Origin: an uncultured Bacteroidales bacterium
GTDB lineage: Bacteria; Bacteroidota; Bacteroidia; Bacteroidales; FEN-979
Direction: 5' to 3'
Assembly: GCA_903929315.1 (NCBI GenBank)
Contig: CAIYUC010000015.1
Coordinates: 1-35,860 of the forward strand
Length of the DNA: 35,860 bases
Shown: in pieces, positions 7,206-15,363 of the stretch
Layout: each line of letters opens with the position of its first letter
How positions within the stretch are numbered: position 1 is the first letter of the stretch
Notes under the pieces: model-generated
The model's input: the letters and a program-made list of their open reading frames with translations, nothing else
Databases searched by the model: none
What the model was told of the DNA's origin: nothing
Position numbers and translations under genes: made by a program

Positions 7206-8105
7206 ATGTCCTCATGGAAAGGGAAAACACGTGGCGGGGTTCTGGGATATAAAATATTCATCCTGATCTTAAAGTATTTCGGTCTTTCCTTTGCTTACTT
7301 CCTTTTGTATTTTGTAGTGGCTTATTTCATGATCGCTTCTTTCAAAGCGTTTAGGTGGATTTATCGTTTTTACCATGAAACGCTCGGAAAAAACAGCCTA
7401 CGGTCTTTTGCATGCGTTTACAGGAACTATTATCTTTTTGGACAGATTCTGATTGATAAGATAGTGATGCTTACAGGATTCCATAGCACTTTTACGTTCG
7501 ATTTCGAAGGAGAGGAGTACCTTCGCCAGATGGACAAAGGAGGATTCCTGATAAGTGCGCATATAGGTAACTGGGAAATAGCCGGACACCTGTTAATCCG
7601 GCTCGAAAAGAGGATCAATATTATCCTCTTTGATGCCGAGCACCAGCGGATTAAAGGCTATCTTTCAAACGTTTTCAAAAGGAATACTAACTTCATCATC
7701 ATTCGTGACAATTATTCCCATCTGTTTGAAATCCGGGAGGCTCTTGCGAACGGAGAGATCATTGTCGTGCAAGGCGACCGTTATATTGATGGAAACAAAA
7801 CGGTGATGATCGATTTCATGGGAAAACCGGCGGCTTTCCCGGTTGGCCCTATCAATATGGCCGCTCATTTCAATGTACCTGTTTCTTATGTTTTTGCCTT
7901 GAAAGAGTCACGCAAACATTATCACTTTTATGCCACCCCGTTGAAAACTTTTATATTCCCCCCGAATCGGAAGCTGCGCGATCAATTCCTTGGACCGGCT
8001 GTGGAAGAATATGTAAGGGAACTGGAGAAGATCGTCAGGAAGTATCCCTTGGAATGGTTTAATTACTACGATTTTTGGAAATTGCCTGAACCCGTTGCTA
8101 ACTGA
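7206..8105 (+). CDS. LpxL/HtrB-like lysophospholipid acyltransferase
   Basis: A 299-residue membrane-associated acyltransferase. A long hydrophobic N-terminal region (about residues 15-45) anchors it to the inner membrane. The catalytic HX4E motif is His119-Glu124 (AHIGNWE, as in lipid A late acyltransferases), followed by an IVVQGDRYIDG segment corresponding to the second conserved block. Known family members move acyl chains from ACP to lipid A precursors. Next to an ACP in a polyene cluster, it more likely transfers the finished acyl chain to a lipid or alcohol partner. The acceptor is unknown. Confidence 0.85.
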   Translation: MSSWKGKTRGGVLGYKIFILILKYFGLSFAYFLLYFVVAYFMIASFKAFRWIYRFYHETLGKNSLRSFACVYRNYYLFGQILIDKIVMLTGFHSTFTFDFEGEEYLRQMDKGGFLISAHIGNWEIAGHLLIRLEKRINIILFDAEHQRIKGYLSNVFKRNTNFIIIRDNYSHLFEIREALANGEIIVVQGDRYIDGNKTVMIDFMGKPAAFPVGPINMAAHFNVPVSYVFALKESRKHYHFYATPLKTFIFPPNRKLRDQFLGPAVEEYVRELEKIVRKYPLEWFNYYDFWKLPEPVAN

Positions 8106-8116
8106 CACTGAACAGA

Positions 8117-9475
8117 ATGCCGGAACGTAAACTTTTACTGGTCTCTGCGAACCGCCTGGCGGTCCCCTACCCCGTTTACCCGATCGGAATTTCCTATCTT
8201 TCCTGTTACCTCGAAACACGACTACCGGAATTTGATATACGGGTTTTTGATTTTAATCTTAATTCCAAAACCGCTTTCATTGAAACGCTCATGGAATTTC
8301 AACCGGATTATACCGGTATTTCATTCCGTAATATTGACGACGTTGATTCCTATAGTAAAAAATGGTTTATCCACGATTATAAAGAAATCATCAATGTCGT
8401 CAAAAAAACGATCCCGACAAAGATCATCATTGGTGGGTCAGCTTTCTCGATCTTTCCCAAACAACTTTTTGAATTCGTGGAGCCCGATTTCGGTATTTAT
8501 GGGGAAGGAGAAGAAAGTCTTTTCCAGCTTTTGACCTGCCTTGAAGCCACTGCTGATTTTTCAGGGATACAAGGGCTTGTATACAGGAAGGATAACAAGA
8601 TCCTTATTAATGGACGTGATTCCTTCGTGAAAAGTCTGAATCTCTCCTTTGATAATGGTATGATGGATTTCTACTGGGAAAAGAGCGGAATGATGAATGT
8701 CCAGACCAAAAGAGGCTGCCCGCATCACTGTATCTATTGTACCTACCCGCTGATCGAAGGACACGAGCTACGTACTTTAGATATTGACAAGATCATTGAT
8801 ACTTTGTCAGATCTTTATTTCAACAAAAAGATCGATTATGTTTTTTTCACCGATTCTGTTTTTAACATCAACGACCGGTTCAATAAGGAGCTGGCCGAAA
8901 AGATGATCAGTAAGGGCCTCAAAATAAAGTGGGGAGCTTATTTCTCTCCTCATGACCTGGACGAGAAAACACTCCGTTTATATAAAACTGCCGGGTTGAC
9001 GCACATTGAATTCGGTACTGAATCCCTTTCGGACTCGACACTGAAGCATTATGGAAAGCATTTTACCGTACAGGATGTTTTGGATGTTTCCGCTGCCTGC
9101 AATAAAACAGGGATATATCATTCACATTTCATGATCCTTGGCGGATATGGGGAAACAGAAGAGACCATCAACGAAGGGTTTGAAAATTCAAAAAAATTTC
9201 AGGACACAGTATTCTTCCCCTATATCGGGATGAGGATCTATCCCGGTACAAAATTATATGAAATTGCACTGAAAGAGGACACTATTACACTTGAAGATAA
9301 CCTGCTGGAACCGGTCTATTACCTGGCACCCGGAATTAATTATAAAACACTTAAGGAAAGAGCGGATAATACAGGACGGAGATGGGTCTTCCCCGACGAA
9401 GATGTGGTGACAACCACGAACCGGATGCGTAAACGAAATCGAAAAGGCTCACTATGGCACCATTTGAAAAAATAA
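8117..9475 (+). CDS. Radical SAM protein with B12-binding-like N-terminal domain
   Basis: A 452-residue protein. Residues 5-135 look like a cobalamin-binding-type Rossmann domain (LLLVSANRL, IRVFDFN, YTGISFRN, IIIGGSAFS, GIYGEGEES) but the base-off ligand motif DxHxxG is absent. The radical-SAM core follows, with Cys201-x3-Cys205-x2-Cys208 (RGCPHHCIYC), and ends around residue 400. Related proteins methylate or rearrange unactivated carbons. In this setting modification of the aryl ring, chain or lipid partner is possible; no substrate can be deduced. Its last 22 bases overlap the dehydratase-like gene at 9454, so the two are tightly coupled. A second, different radical-SAM protein lies at 28124. 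Confidence 0.88.
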   Translation: MPERKLLLVSANRLAVPYPVYPIGISYLSCYLETRLPEFDIRVFDFNLNSKTAFIETLMEFQPDYTGISFRNIDDVDSYSKKWFIHDYKEIINVVKKTIPTKIIIGGSAFSIFPKQLFEFVEPDFGIYGEGEESLFQLLTCLEATADFSGIQGLVYRKDNKILINGRDSFVKSLNLSFDNGMMDFYWEKSGMMNVQTKRGCPHHCIYCTYPLIEGHELRTLDIDKIIDTLSDLYFNKKIDYVFFTDSVFNINDRFNKELAEKMISKGLKIKWGAYFSPHDLDEKTLRLYKTAGLTHIEFGTESLSDSTLKHYGKHFTVQDVLDVSAACNKTGIYHSHFMILGGYGETEETINEGFENSKKFQDTVFFPYIGMRIYPGTKLYEIALKEDTITLEDNLLEPVYYLAPGINYKTLKERADNTGRRWVFPDEDVVTTTNRMRKRNRKGSLWHHLKK

Positions 9476-9894
9476 TCGCAGATAAGGATCGGATTACAAA
9501 ATTCATTCCTCAGAAACCACCGATGGTGATGGTTGAAAAATTAATCTCTACTGATGAAAAAAAAACGATAACTTCGCTCACGATTCTTCCGGAAAATATC
9601 TTTTGTGAAAAAGGGGTCCTGAAGGAACCCGGTTTGATCGAAAATATGGCTCAAACTGCGGCTGCAGGATCAGGATACAAATCGATATCAAGAAAGGAAA
9701 AGCCCCCTGCTGGTTTTATCGGAGGGATCCGGAATCTGGTGATCAATTCACTCCCTGCAATTGGACAGGTTATTAGAACGGAAATCATTGTTGAACATGA
9801 GATTTTTGACGCTCTGGTCGTGAACGCGAAAATTTTTCTCAACGACCGGGTGATCGCCGGGTGTGAAATGAAAATATTTCAAATGAAAACCTGA
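9454..9894 (+). CDS. 3-hydroxyacyl-ACP dehydratase-like hotdog protein (ApeP-like)
   Basis: A 146-residue single-hotdog protein. The N-terminal FIPQKPPMVMVEKL corresponds to the LPHxxPM segment of dehydratases, but the His position is Gln20. The HFPG block of FabZ is missing, while the central-helix glutamate is kept (Glu63 in LIENMAQTAAAG). The later part (IGQVIRTEIIVEHE) completes the fold. It most resembles the second dehydratase (ApeP type) of aryl-polyene clusters. Because the usual catalytic His is absent, it may act only together with another hotdog protein, for instance 24734-25144, which has the His but not the Glu. Confidence 0.75.
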   Translation: MAPFEKIIADKDRITKFIPQKPPMVMVEKLISTDEKKTITSLTILPENIFCEKGVLKEPGLIENMAQTAAAGSGYKSISRKEKPPAGFIGGIRNLVINSLPAIGQVIRTEIIVEHEIFDALVVNAKIFLNDRVIAGCEMKIFQMKT

Positions 9895-9906
9895 ATACCG
9901 ATATCT

Positions 9907-10305
9907 ATGGAAACCAATCCCACGGACAGTAAAAAACCTTTAAAGTTCAAATGGTTCAACGTAGGCCAGTATACGTTTGAAAAAGACGGAAGATATACGA
10001 ATCATATTGGATTTGATTATATCAGGGAAGAGGAGGCATTGACTTATGATGCATTGAAGATCGTAAACGAAAGGATCGAAGAAGCACGGCAAAAAGCCCT
10101 GCATGGCAAGCTCAGCCCAATCGTATACTTCATGGAAAAAACCTGGATGGATCCGATGACACTTTCCAGGTTCGTGGGACGTTCAATATTTGCTGTTAAA
10201 CGCCACTTCAAACCCAAAAACTTTGCAAAGCTGAAATCCGATATGCTGCAAAGATATGCTGATGCTTTTGAAATTCCCGTAGAAGAATTGAAAAATTTTC
10301 ATTGA
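9907..10305 (+). CDS. Small protein with HTH (XRE-like) C-terminal half, copy 1
   Basis: A 132-residue protein starting METNPTDSKK. The N-terminal 50 residues are polar, and a helix NERIEEARQKALHGK leads into a conserved region SPIVYFMEK. Residues about 78-130 resemble a Cro/C1-type helix-turn-helix: MTLSRFVGRS, then a basic VKRHFKPK, and finally LQRYADAFEIPVEELKN, which matches the typical end of such domains. A paralogue at 11424 shares the same C-terminal block, and each is followed by a BtrH-like gene about 34 bases downstream. It could be a regulator or a protein-binding partner of the BtrH-like enzyme; the strict pairing favours a physical or functional link. No published function is known to me. 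Confidence 0.7.
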   Translation: METNPTDSKKPLKFKWFNVGQYTFEKDGRYTNHIGFDYIREEEALTYDALKIVNERIEEARQKALHGKLSPIVYFMEKTWMDPMTLSRFVGRSIFAVKRHFKPKNFAKLKSDMLQRYADAFEIPVEELKNFH

Positions 10306-10339
10306 AATAAATCTAGTATTCAAATATAAAACCTTTTGT

Positions 10340-11344
10340 ATGATCAGCGATTACAAACATAATTTCAGCAGTCATTGTGAAACAGGTGTCACTTCAGACC
10401 TTTTAAGACATAAGGGATTGGACATAAGTGAACCCATGGCCATGGGAATAGGAAGCGGGATATTCTTCAGCTACCTCCCGTTTATTAAGATGCAGGGAGC
10501 TCCTATGGTCGGGTTCAGAACGACCCCGACCAAGATATTCAAGCTGACCACCCAAAGATTAGGTGTCAAGACCACTGTAGTCAAAAAATTCAGAGATCAA
10601 CTGGAAGCTATGGACCTCCTCGACAGGAATCTTAAAAACGGGATCCCCACCGGATGCCAGGTTGGTTGTTACCACTTGACATATCTTCCCCCTGAAATGC
10701 ATGTTCATTATAACTTTCATAATGTCGTAGTCTTTGGGAAAGAAGATGGGATCTATCATGTCGCAGAACCTGTACTCGAGGATACCCAGATCCTCACCTA
10801 TAAAGATCTTCTTCGGGTAAGGTTCGCTAAAGGAATGTTTGAGCCAAAAGGGAAAATGTATTATATTGAGAGTGTAACACTTAACCCCGATATAAAAAAA
10901 GCGATCCTCGCAGGAATTAAAACTTCTGTAAAAAACATGCTCAAACATCCTATTCCTTTTGTTGGGGTAAGAGGTATGAGGATGCTTGGGAGAGATATCA
11001 AAAAATGGCCTAAGAAACTTCCTGCTAATCAAGCTTCCTTTAACCTTATTCAACTGGTTAGGACAGTGGAAGAGTTTGGTACCGGCGGGGCTGCTTTCCG
11101 GTTTATCTATGGATCTTTCCTGAAAGAAGCGGGTGAGAAACTGAACCATGATACCCTTCTGGAAACGTCAATTGAGATGGGTGAAACAGGTAACCTCTGG
11201 CGGGAATTCTCCATCCGTTCCGGCCGGTTCGTGAAGACCCGGAATGGGTCCCAGGATGATTATTCACTCCTCGCTGATATAATCCTGGAATGTGCTGCAA
11301 AAGAAGAAAAGATCTTCAATAAACTGGATAAAATCTCTAAGTAA
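10340..11344 (+). CDS. BtrH-like acyltransferase candidate, copy 1
   Basis: A 334-residue protein with a BtrH_N-type N-terminal domain, a cysteine-peptidase-like fold. The conserved His12-Cys13-Glu14 motif is at the N-terminus (SSHCETGVTSDLL). A second His-rich block MHVHYNFHNVVVFG (about residues 120-133) probably carries the catalytic His. The C-terminal helical half (about 180-330) has FGTGGAAFRFIYGSFL and ends in a helix near EKIFNKLDKISK. BtrH of butirosin biosynthesis moves an acyl group from an ACP to an aminoglycoside amine by way of a Cys. By analogy this protein could move the polyene or aryl acyl group from ACP to an alcohol or amine; that is inference. The gene is the second of a duplicated two-gene unit. 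Confidence 0.8.
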   Translation: MISDYKHNFSSHCETGVTSDLLRHKGLDISEPMAMGIGSGIFFSYLPFIKMQGAPMVGFRTTPTKIFKLTTQRLGVKTTVVKKFRDQLEAMDLLDRNLKNGIPTGCQVGCYHLTYLPPEMHVHYNFHNVVVFGKEDGIYHVAEPVLEDTQILTYKDLLRVRFAKGMFEPKGKMYYIESVTLNPDIKKAILAGIKTSVKNMLKHPIPFVGVRGMRMLGRDIKKWPKKLPANQASFNLIQLVRTVEEFGTGGAAFRFIYGSFLKEAGEKLNHDTLLETSIEMGETGNLWREFSIRSGRFVKTRNGSQDDYSLLADIILECAAKEEKIFNKLDKISK

Positions 11345-11423
11345 AGGTACAACGGAGAGAATTTTCAAACCTTTCGGAAAATCATAATAATCTGATTACA
11401 TATTCAGTACTATAGAAACGCCT

Positions 11424-11819
11424 ATGGAAACCAATTCTGATCCCGTCTATACGGATAAAAGGCATGGCCAGTACAGGGAACTGTTTTATAATTATGACAA
11501 AACAGGACAATTTGAAAAATCAGTCGGATTTCACGGGGAAACAGACCGGGTCACTTTGCAACAGGCATGGGATCTGTTTCATGAGCGGATCGAGGAAGCT
11601 AGAGGAAAAGTACATGCAGGAAAAGTGAGCCCGATCGTCTATTACATGGAGAAAAACCTGGTGGATCCGTTAAACCTGTCAATGCTGGCAGGTATTTCAC
11701 TTTGGAAAGTGAAACGTCATTTTAAACCGCGTGTATTTAAACGGCTCAGCGAGAAAACGCTTAAGAAATATGCAGAGGCATTTAACATCAGCATCGAGGA
11801 ACTGAAAAACGTAGAATAG
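11424..11819 (+). CDS. Small protein with HTH (XRE-like) C-terminal half, copy 2
   Basis: A 131-residue paralogue of the 9907 protein. The strongly shared part runs from ERIEEAR through SPIVYYMEK, VKRHFKP and YAEAFNISIEELKN. The N-terminal 45 residues have diverged. The HTH-like segment here is LNLSMLAGISLWKVKRHFKP. The duplication includes the downstream BtrH-like gene. Retention of both copies with a conserved C-terminus and a diverged N-terminus suggests that each is adapted to its own partner. Confidence 0.7.
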   Translation: METNSDPVYTDKRHGQYRELFYNYDKTGQFEKSVGFHGETDRVTLQQAWDLFHERIEEARGKVHAGKVSPIVYYMEKNLVDPLNLSMLAGISLWKVKRHFKPRVFKRLSEKTLKKYAEAFNISIEELKNVE

Positions 11820-11852
11820 CCTAAACATAAATTGATGGAATCAGACAAAATA

Positions 11853-12854
11853 ATGATCAAATATGAACACAGGCAGGCCGGTCATTGTGAAAGCGGGGCT
11901 ACCTCAAACCTGTTTAATTTCAAAGGTATTGCTTTATCGGAACCCATGGCATTCGGCATCGGGAACGGTTTGTATTTCAGCTATCTTCCGTTCCTGAAAC
12001 TGCAGTTTGCGCCCATGATCTCCTTTCGCAATTTACCCAATACTGTTTTCCGCCGTTCAATGAAATACCTGAAAGTGGATGCCACCGTGATCAGGAAATT
12101 TAAAGATCCCAAAGAGGCCATGCAGCAATTGGATCGTAACCTTCAAAAGGGGATCCCGACAGGGATGCAGGTTGGCGTGTTCAACCTTACCTTTTTCCCG
12201 CCTGAATACAGGATGCATTATAACATGCACAATATAGTCTGCTTTGGAAAGGAAGACGGGATTTATCATATCAGCGATACCGTGATGGAATATCCGCAGA
12301 TCCTTACTTATGATGATCTTCTCAGGGTACGTTATGCGAAGGGACATTTTGCACCAAAAGGAAAGATGTACTGGATAAACAACATTGATAAGGAACTGGA
12401 TATCCGGTCGGCGGTGGTTGCCGGGATCAGGAAAACCGTATATGAAATGATCAAGGTGCCATTCCCGCTGATCGGAGTGAAAGGATTAAGATGGATGGCA
12501 AAAGATCTTAAAAAATGGCCGAAAAAGCTGGGTAATGAGAAAGCGTCCTTTTATCTTGGGCAAATTCTGCGTATGTCGGAAGATTTTGGTACCGGTGGTG
12601 CCGGTTTCAGGTATATCTACGGAGCTTTTCTCAAAGAATCGGGTGAGAAATTCAATCACCTGGAATTGCTGGAAGCTTCGGATATGATGGGGAAGGCTGC
12701 AAACCGGTGGAGAGAATTTGCCTATATCGGTGCCCGGAATTGTAAGAACCGGTCTCAGCCGCAGGAAGATTATGGAATGCTGGCAAACATGCTGGTTGAA
12801 ATTGCAGGAATGGAAGAAAAAGTCTATAAGAAGCTGGACAAGATTAAACTGTAA
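11853..12854 (+). CDS. BtrH-like acyltransferase candidate, copy 2
   Basis: A 333-residue paralogue of the 10340 protein. It has the same HisCysGlu motif near the N-terminus (GHCESGATSNLF), MHYNMHNIVCFG, and FGTGGAGFRYIYGAFL, with the two aligning along their whole length. ATG at 11853 is chosen because the protein then starts MIKYEH, matching MISDYKH of copy 1, and the distance to the preceding small gene (33 bases) equals that of copy 1 (34 bases). An ATG at 11835 is the alternative and would add six residues. Both catalytic-looking motifs are intact, so neither copy looks decayed. The ABC transporter gene starts two bases after its stop. Confidence 0.8.
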   Translation: MIKYEHRQAGHCESGATSNLFNFKGIALSEPMAFGIGNGLYFSYLPFLKLQFAPMISFRNLPNTVFRRSMKYLKVDATVIRKFKDPKEAMQQLDRNLQKGIPTGMQVGVFNLTFFPPEYRMHYNMHNIVCFGKEDGIYHISDTVMEYPQILTYDDLLRVRYAKGHFAPKGKMYWINNIDKELDIRSAVVAGIRKTVYEMIKVPFPLIGVKGLRWMAKDLKKWPKKLGNEKASFYLGQILRMSEDFGTGGAGFRYIYGAFLKESGEKFNHLELLEASDMMGKAANRWREFAYIGARNCKNRSQPQEDYGMLANMLVEIAGMEEKVYKKLDKIKL

Positions 12855-12856
12855 GA

Positions 12857-13609
12857 ATGGTGGAACAACCTTTTATCAGAATACAGGATCTTACCAAATA
12901 TTATAAAGGGAGTTCAGATCCTGCCATCAAATCCATCACGCTGGATATTTTCAAAGGTGAAATTTTCGGTCTCCTGGGTCCGAACGGCGCCGGGAAAACA
13001 ACGACAATATCCATCCTCTGTGGCTTGTTTCCACCAACGGAGGGAATGATTACCATTAACGGCCTGGATATAAAATCCGATTTGCAGGGTATAAAGCGGA
13101 TCATCGGGGTCGTACCCCAGGAGGTTGCTCTTTATCCTACGCTGACAGCCATGGAAAATCTTACCTTTTTCGGGAATATGTATAATCTGCGAGGAAAAGT
13201 GCTCCGGGAAAAAATCATGGAGCGTTTGATCGTTTTTGGCCTGGAACGCTTTGCGAAGAAAAAGGTCGATACCTTTTCAGGGGGTATGAAACGAAGGCTG
13301 AACCTGATCGCAGGACTTCTGCATGAACCTAAAGTATTGTTCCTGGATGAACCGACCGTAGGTATCGATGTACAATCCCGGATTGTGATCCTCGATTACC
13401 TTAAAGCTCTCAATAAGCAGGGAACAACCATCATCTATACTTCTCATTATATGGAAGAAGCCGAAAACCTCTGTTCCAGGGTGGCGATCATCGACCGGGG
13501 ATCCATCATTTCAATCGGTAATCCGAAAGAACTGGTCGCTGATCACCCGGAGTTCAAAAACCTGGAAAACCTTTTCCTTTATCTTACCGGGAAAGAACTC
13601 AGGGATTAA
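12857..13609 (+). CDS. ABC transporter ATP-binding protein
   Basis: A 250-residue ABC ATPase with Walker A GPNGAGKT (41-48), Q-loop VPQEVALYP, signature FSGGMKRR (140-147), Walker B VLFLDEP (160-166) and the switch His in IYTSHYMEEAE. The sequence is of the ABC-2 export subclass (DrrA/YhfQ type), and the permease follows 21 bases downstream. It would power export or flipping of the cluster product or its lipid-linked form across the inner membrane. Confidence 0.93.
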   Translation: MVEQPFIRIQDLTKYYKGSSDPAIKSITLDIFKGEIFGLLGPNGAGKTTTISILCGLFPPTEGMITINGLDIKSDLQGIKRIIGVVPQEVALYPTLTAMENLTFFGNMYNLRGKVLREKIMERLIVFGLERFAKKKVDTFSGGMKRRLNLIAGLLHEPKVLFLDEPTVGIDVQSRIVILDYLKALNKQGTTIIYTSHYMEEAENLCSRVAIIDRGSIISIGNPKELVADHPEFKNLENLFLYLTGKELRD

Positions 13610-13630
13610 CATTTACGAAGTACAGGGAAG

Positions 13631-14932
13631 ATGTTTAAATTTTTATTTGCGGTCAGGAAAGAAGGGCTTTTGCTCATAAGGGATAAGGCAGGTTTGGCTA
13701 TTCTCTTTCTGATGCCTTCGTTCCTTATCATCCTGATGTCCTTGCTCCAGGAGGTCGGCTGGGGATCCTATGTGAAAGAATCCAAGGTGCCCATCTTGTT
13801 TGTCGATAATGATCGCGACAGCCTGAGCCTGAAGATCAGAAAAGGCCTGAATGATTCTCAATTCTTTACCATCATCGACAGCCTGGGTTCTGCACCTTTA
13901 ACAAAAGAATCGGCCAGGGAAGCCGTCAAGCGCGGCAAATACCTGATCGGCATCGTGATTCCCAAGGGGATCACCAGATCCGTCCGTACAAATGTCAGGA
14001 TTATGGTAGCAAAGACACTGGCCGGTTTCGGATTGATAAACCCGGTGATGATCAAGGATATCCCATTCAACGCTGTGGATACTGTGACGATATTTTTCGA
14101 TCCCACCATAAAACCCTCTTTTAAAAACGCAGTTCTCAGCTCGATCAGGGAATACAATTACAGGAATGAGAATGAGATGGTATTCCGTACCTTTAACCAG
14201 GAGATGTCTAAACAGTTTCCCATGTTCAAGCCTCCCGAGATAAACTATAATAAAGGAATGGAATTCAAAGAAGTGTTCCCCTCCGAGCGGACCATAGAAA
14301 AAACACCGAATACGGTGCAACATAATGTACCTGCCTGGACTATCTTTTCCATGTTCTTTATCGTTATTCCTCTTACCAGTAGCCTGATCCAGGAACGGGA
14401 GGGAGGAAGTCTTTTCCGTTTACTTTCATTGCCAATCCCTTACATCCTGGTATTGCTGGCAAAGTCAGCCGTTTACCTGGTTGTTTGCATGATTCAATGT
14501 ACATTGATGATCCTTGCCGGTATTTATATTCTTCCATTGTTCCAGGTACCGATGCTGGTGATCGGAAATCAGTTTTTTCCTTTAGCCCTGATGGCTTTTG
14601 CAACTTCTCTGGCGGCCCTGGGTTACGGCCTGATGATCGGGACATTATCCACTACACATCAGCAAGCCGCCGGGTTCGGTTCTGTTTCTATTATCATTCT
14701 TGCCGCATTGGGAGGAATATGGGTACCCATTTACCTGATGCCCGGGATCATGCGCCACATAGCCATTTACAGTCCCTTCAACTGGGCAATATCAGGTTTC
14801 TACAGCGTTTTCCTAAGAGGGGGGAGCTTTATAAATATTCTCCCGGAATTCTTTAAATTAGTTGCCTTCTTCCTCGGTACTGTGCTGATCACATTTGTCT
14901 ATCGTAAATTTAAAAGTCCCATCAAAAAATAG
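13631..14932 (+). CDS. ABC-2 type transporter permease
   Basis: A 433-residue membrane protein. One transmembrane segment lies near the N-terminus (about 20-40, GLAILFLMPSFLIILMSLLQ). A large soluble, probably periplasmic region of about 190 residues follows. A C-terminal block of five or six membrane helices ends the protein (from about residue 235: WTIFSMFFIVIPLTSSL, the LAKSAVYLVVCM region, LALMAFATSLAALGYGL, FGSVSIIILAALGGIW, and a last helix). This is the architecture of YhgE/DrrB-like ABC-2 exporters. It pairs with the ATPase at 12857. Confidence 0.9.
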   Translation: MFKFLFAVRKEGLLLIRDKAGLAILFLMPSFLIILMSLLQEVGWGSYVKESKVPILFVDNDRDSLSLKIRKGLNDSQFFTIIDSLGSAPLTKESAREAVKRGKYLIGIVIPKGITRSVRTNVRIMVAKTLAGFGLINPVMIKDIPFNAVDTVTIFFDPTIKPSFKNAVLSSIREYNYRNENEMVFRTFNQEMSKQFPMFKPPEINYNKGMEFKEVFPSERTIEKTPNTVQHNVPAWTIFSMFFIVIPLTSSLIQEREGGSLFRLLSLPIPYILVLLAKSAVYLVVCMIQCTLMILAGIYILPLFQVPMLVIGNQFFPLALMAFATSLAALGYGLMIGTLSTTHQQAAGFGSVSIIILAALGGIWVPIYLMPGIMRHIAIYSPFNWAISGFYSVFLRGGSFINILPEFFKLVAFFLGTVLITFVYRKFKSPIKK

Positions 14933-14933
14933 T

Positions 14934-15350
14934 ATGGAATTAACTGACAGGATAGAGATCAAAGTAAGATTCGGAGAAGTCGATTCCATGCGTATCGTCT
15001 GGCATGGTAATTACCTGAAGTATTTTGAAGACGGGCGCGAATCATTTGGCGCTAAATACAAAATCGGATACCTCGATGTTCACAACTATAATGTGATGAT
15101 CCCCATCGTAAAAACCACTTGCGATTATAAAAAACCTCTTGTTTACGGGGATGTAGCCATCGTTGAAACACGATATATCAATTCGGAATCAGCAAAGATC
15201 CTGTTTGACTATAAAATTTACAGGAAATCTGATAACGAACTGGTCGCTACCGGAAGCTCCATGCAGGTATTCCTCACTCCTGACGGTGAACTTCTCCTCA
15301 CCTTCCCTGCCTTTTATCTTGCATGGAAGAAAAGATGGGGAATTCTTTAA
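14934..15350 (+). CDS. Acyl-CoA/ACP thioesterase, 4HBT hotdog family
   Basis: A 138-residue 4-hydroxybenzoyl-CoA-thioesterase-type protein. The family's N-terminal motif DxxGxVxHxxY appears as Asp17...His24 (EVDSMRIVWHGNYLKYFEDGR), followed by YKKPLVYGD and the VATGSSMQVF strand. The ATG at 14934 lies one base after the permease stop and gives the family's usual length; a longer frame from 14895 would overlap the permease and is rejected. It could release the finished acyl chain, or edit misloaded ACPs. A second thioesterase of this type is at 25141. Confidence 0.85.
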   Translation: MELTDRIEIKVRFGEVDSMRIVWHGNYLKYFEDGRESFGAKYKIGYLDVHNYNVMIPIVKTTCDYKKPLVYGDVAIVETRYINSESAKILFDYKIYRKSDNELVATGSSMQVFLTPDGELLLTFPAFYLAWKKRWGIL

Positions 15351-15363
15351 TTCATCATTGAAC

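Noticed and set aside
10559-11149. Open frame of 196 codons antisense to BtrH-like copy 1
   Set aside because: Overlaps a conserved paralogous gene completely; the matching antisense frame in copy 2 is not preserved at the same length, so it is a shadow.
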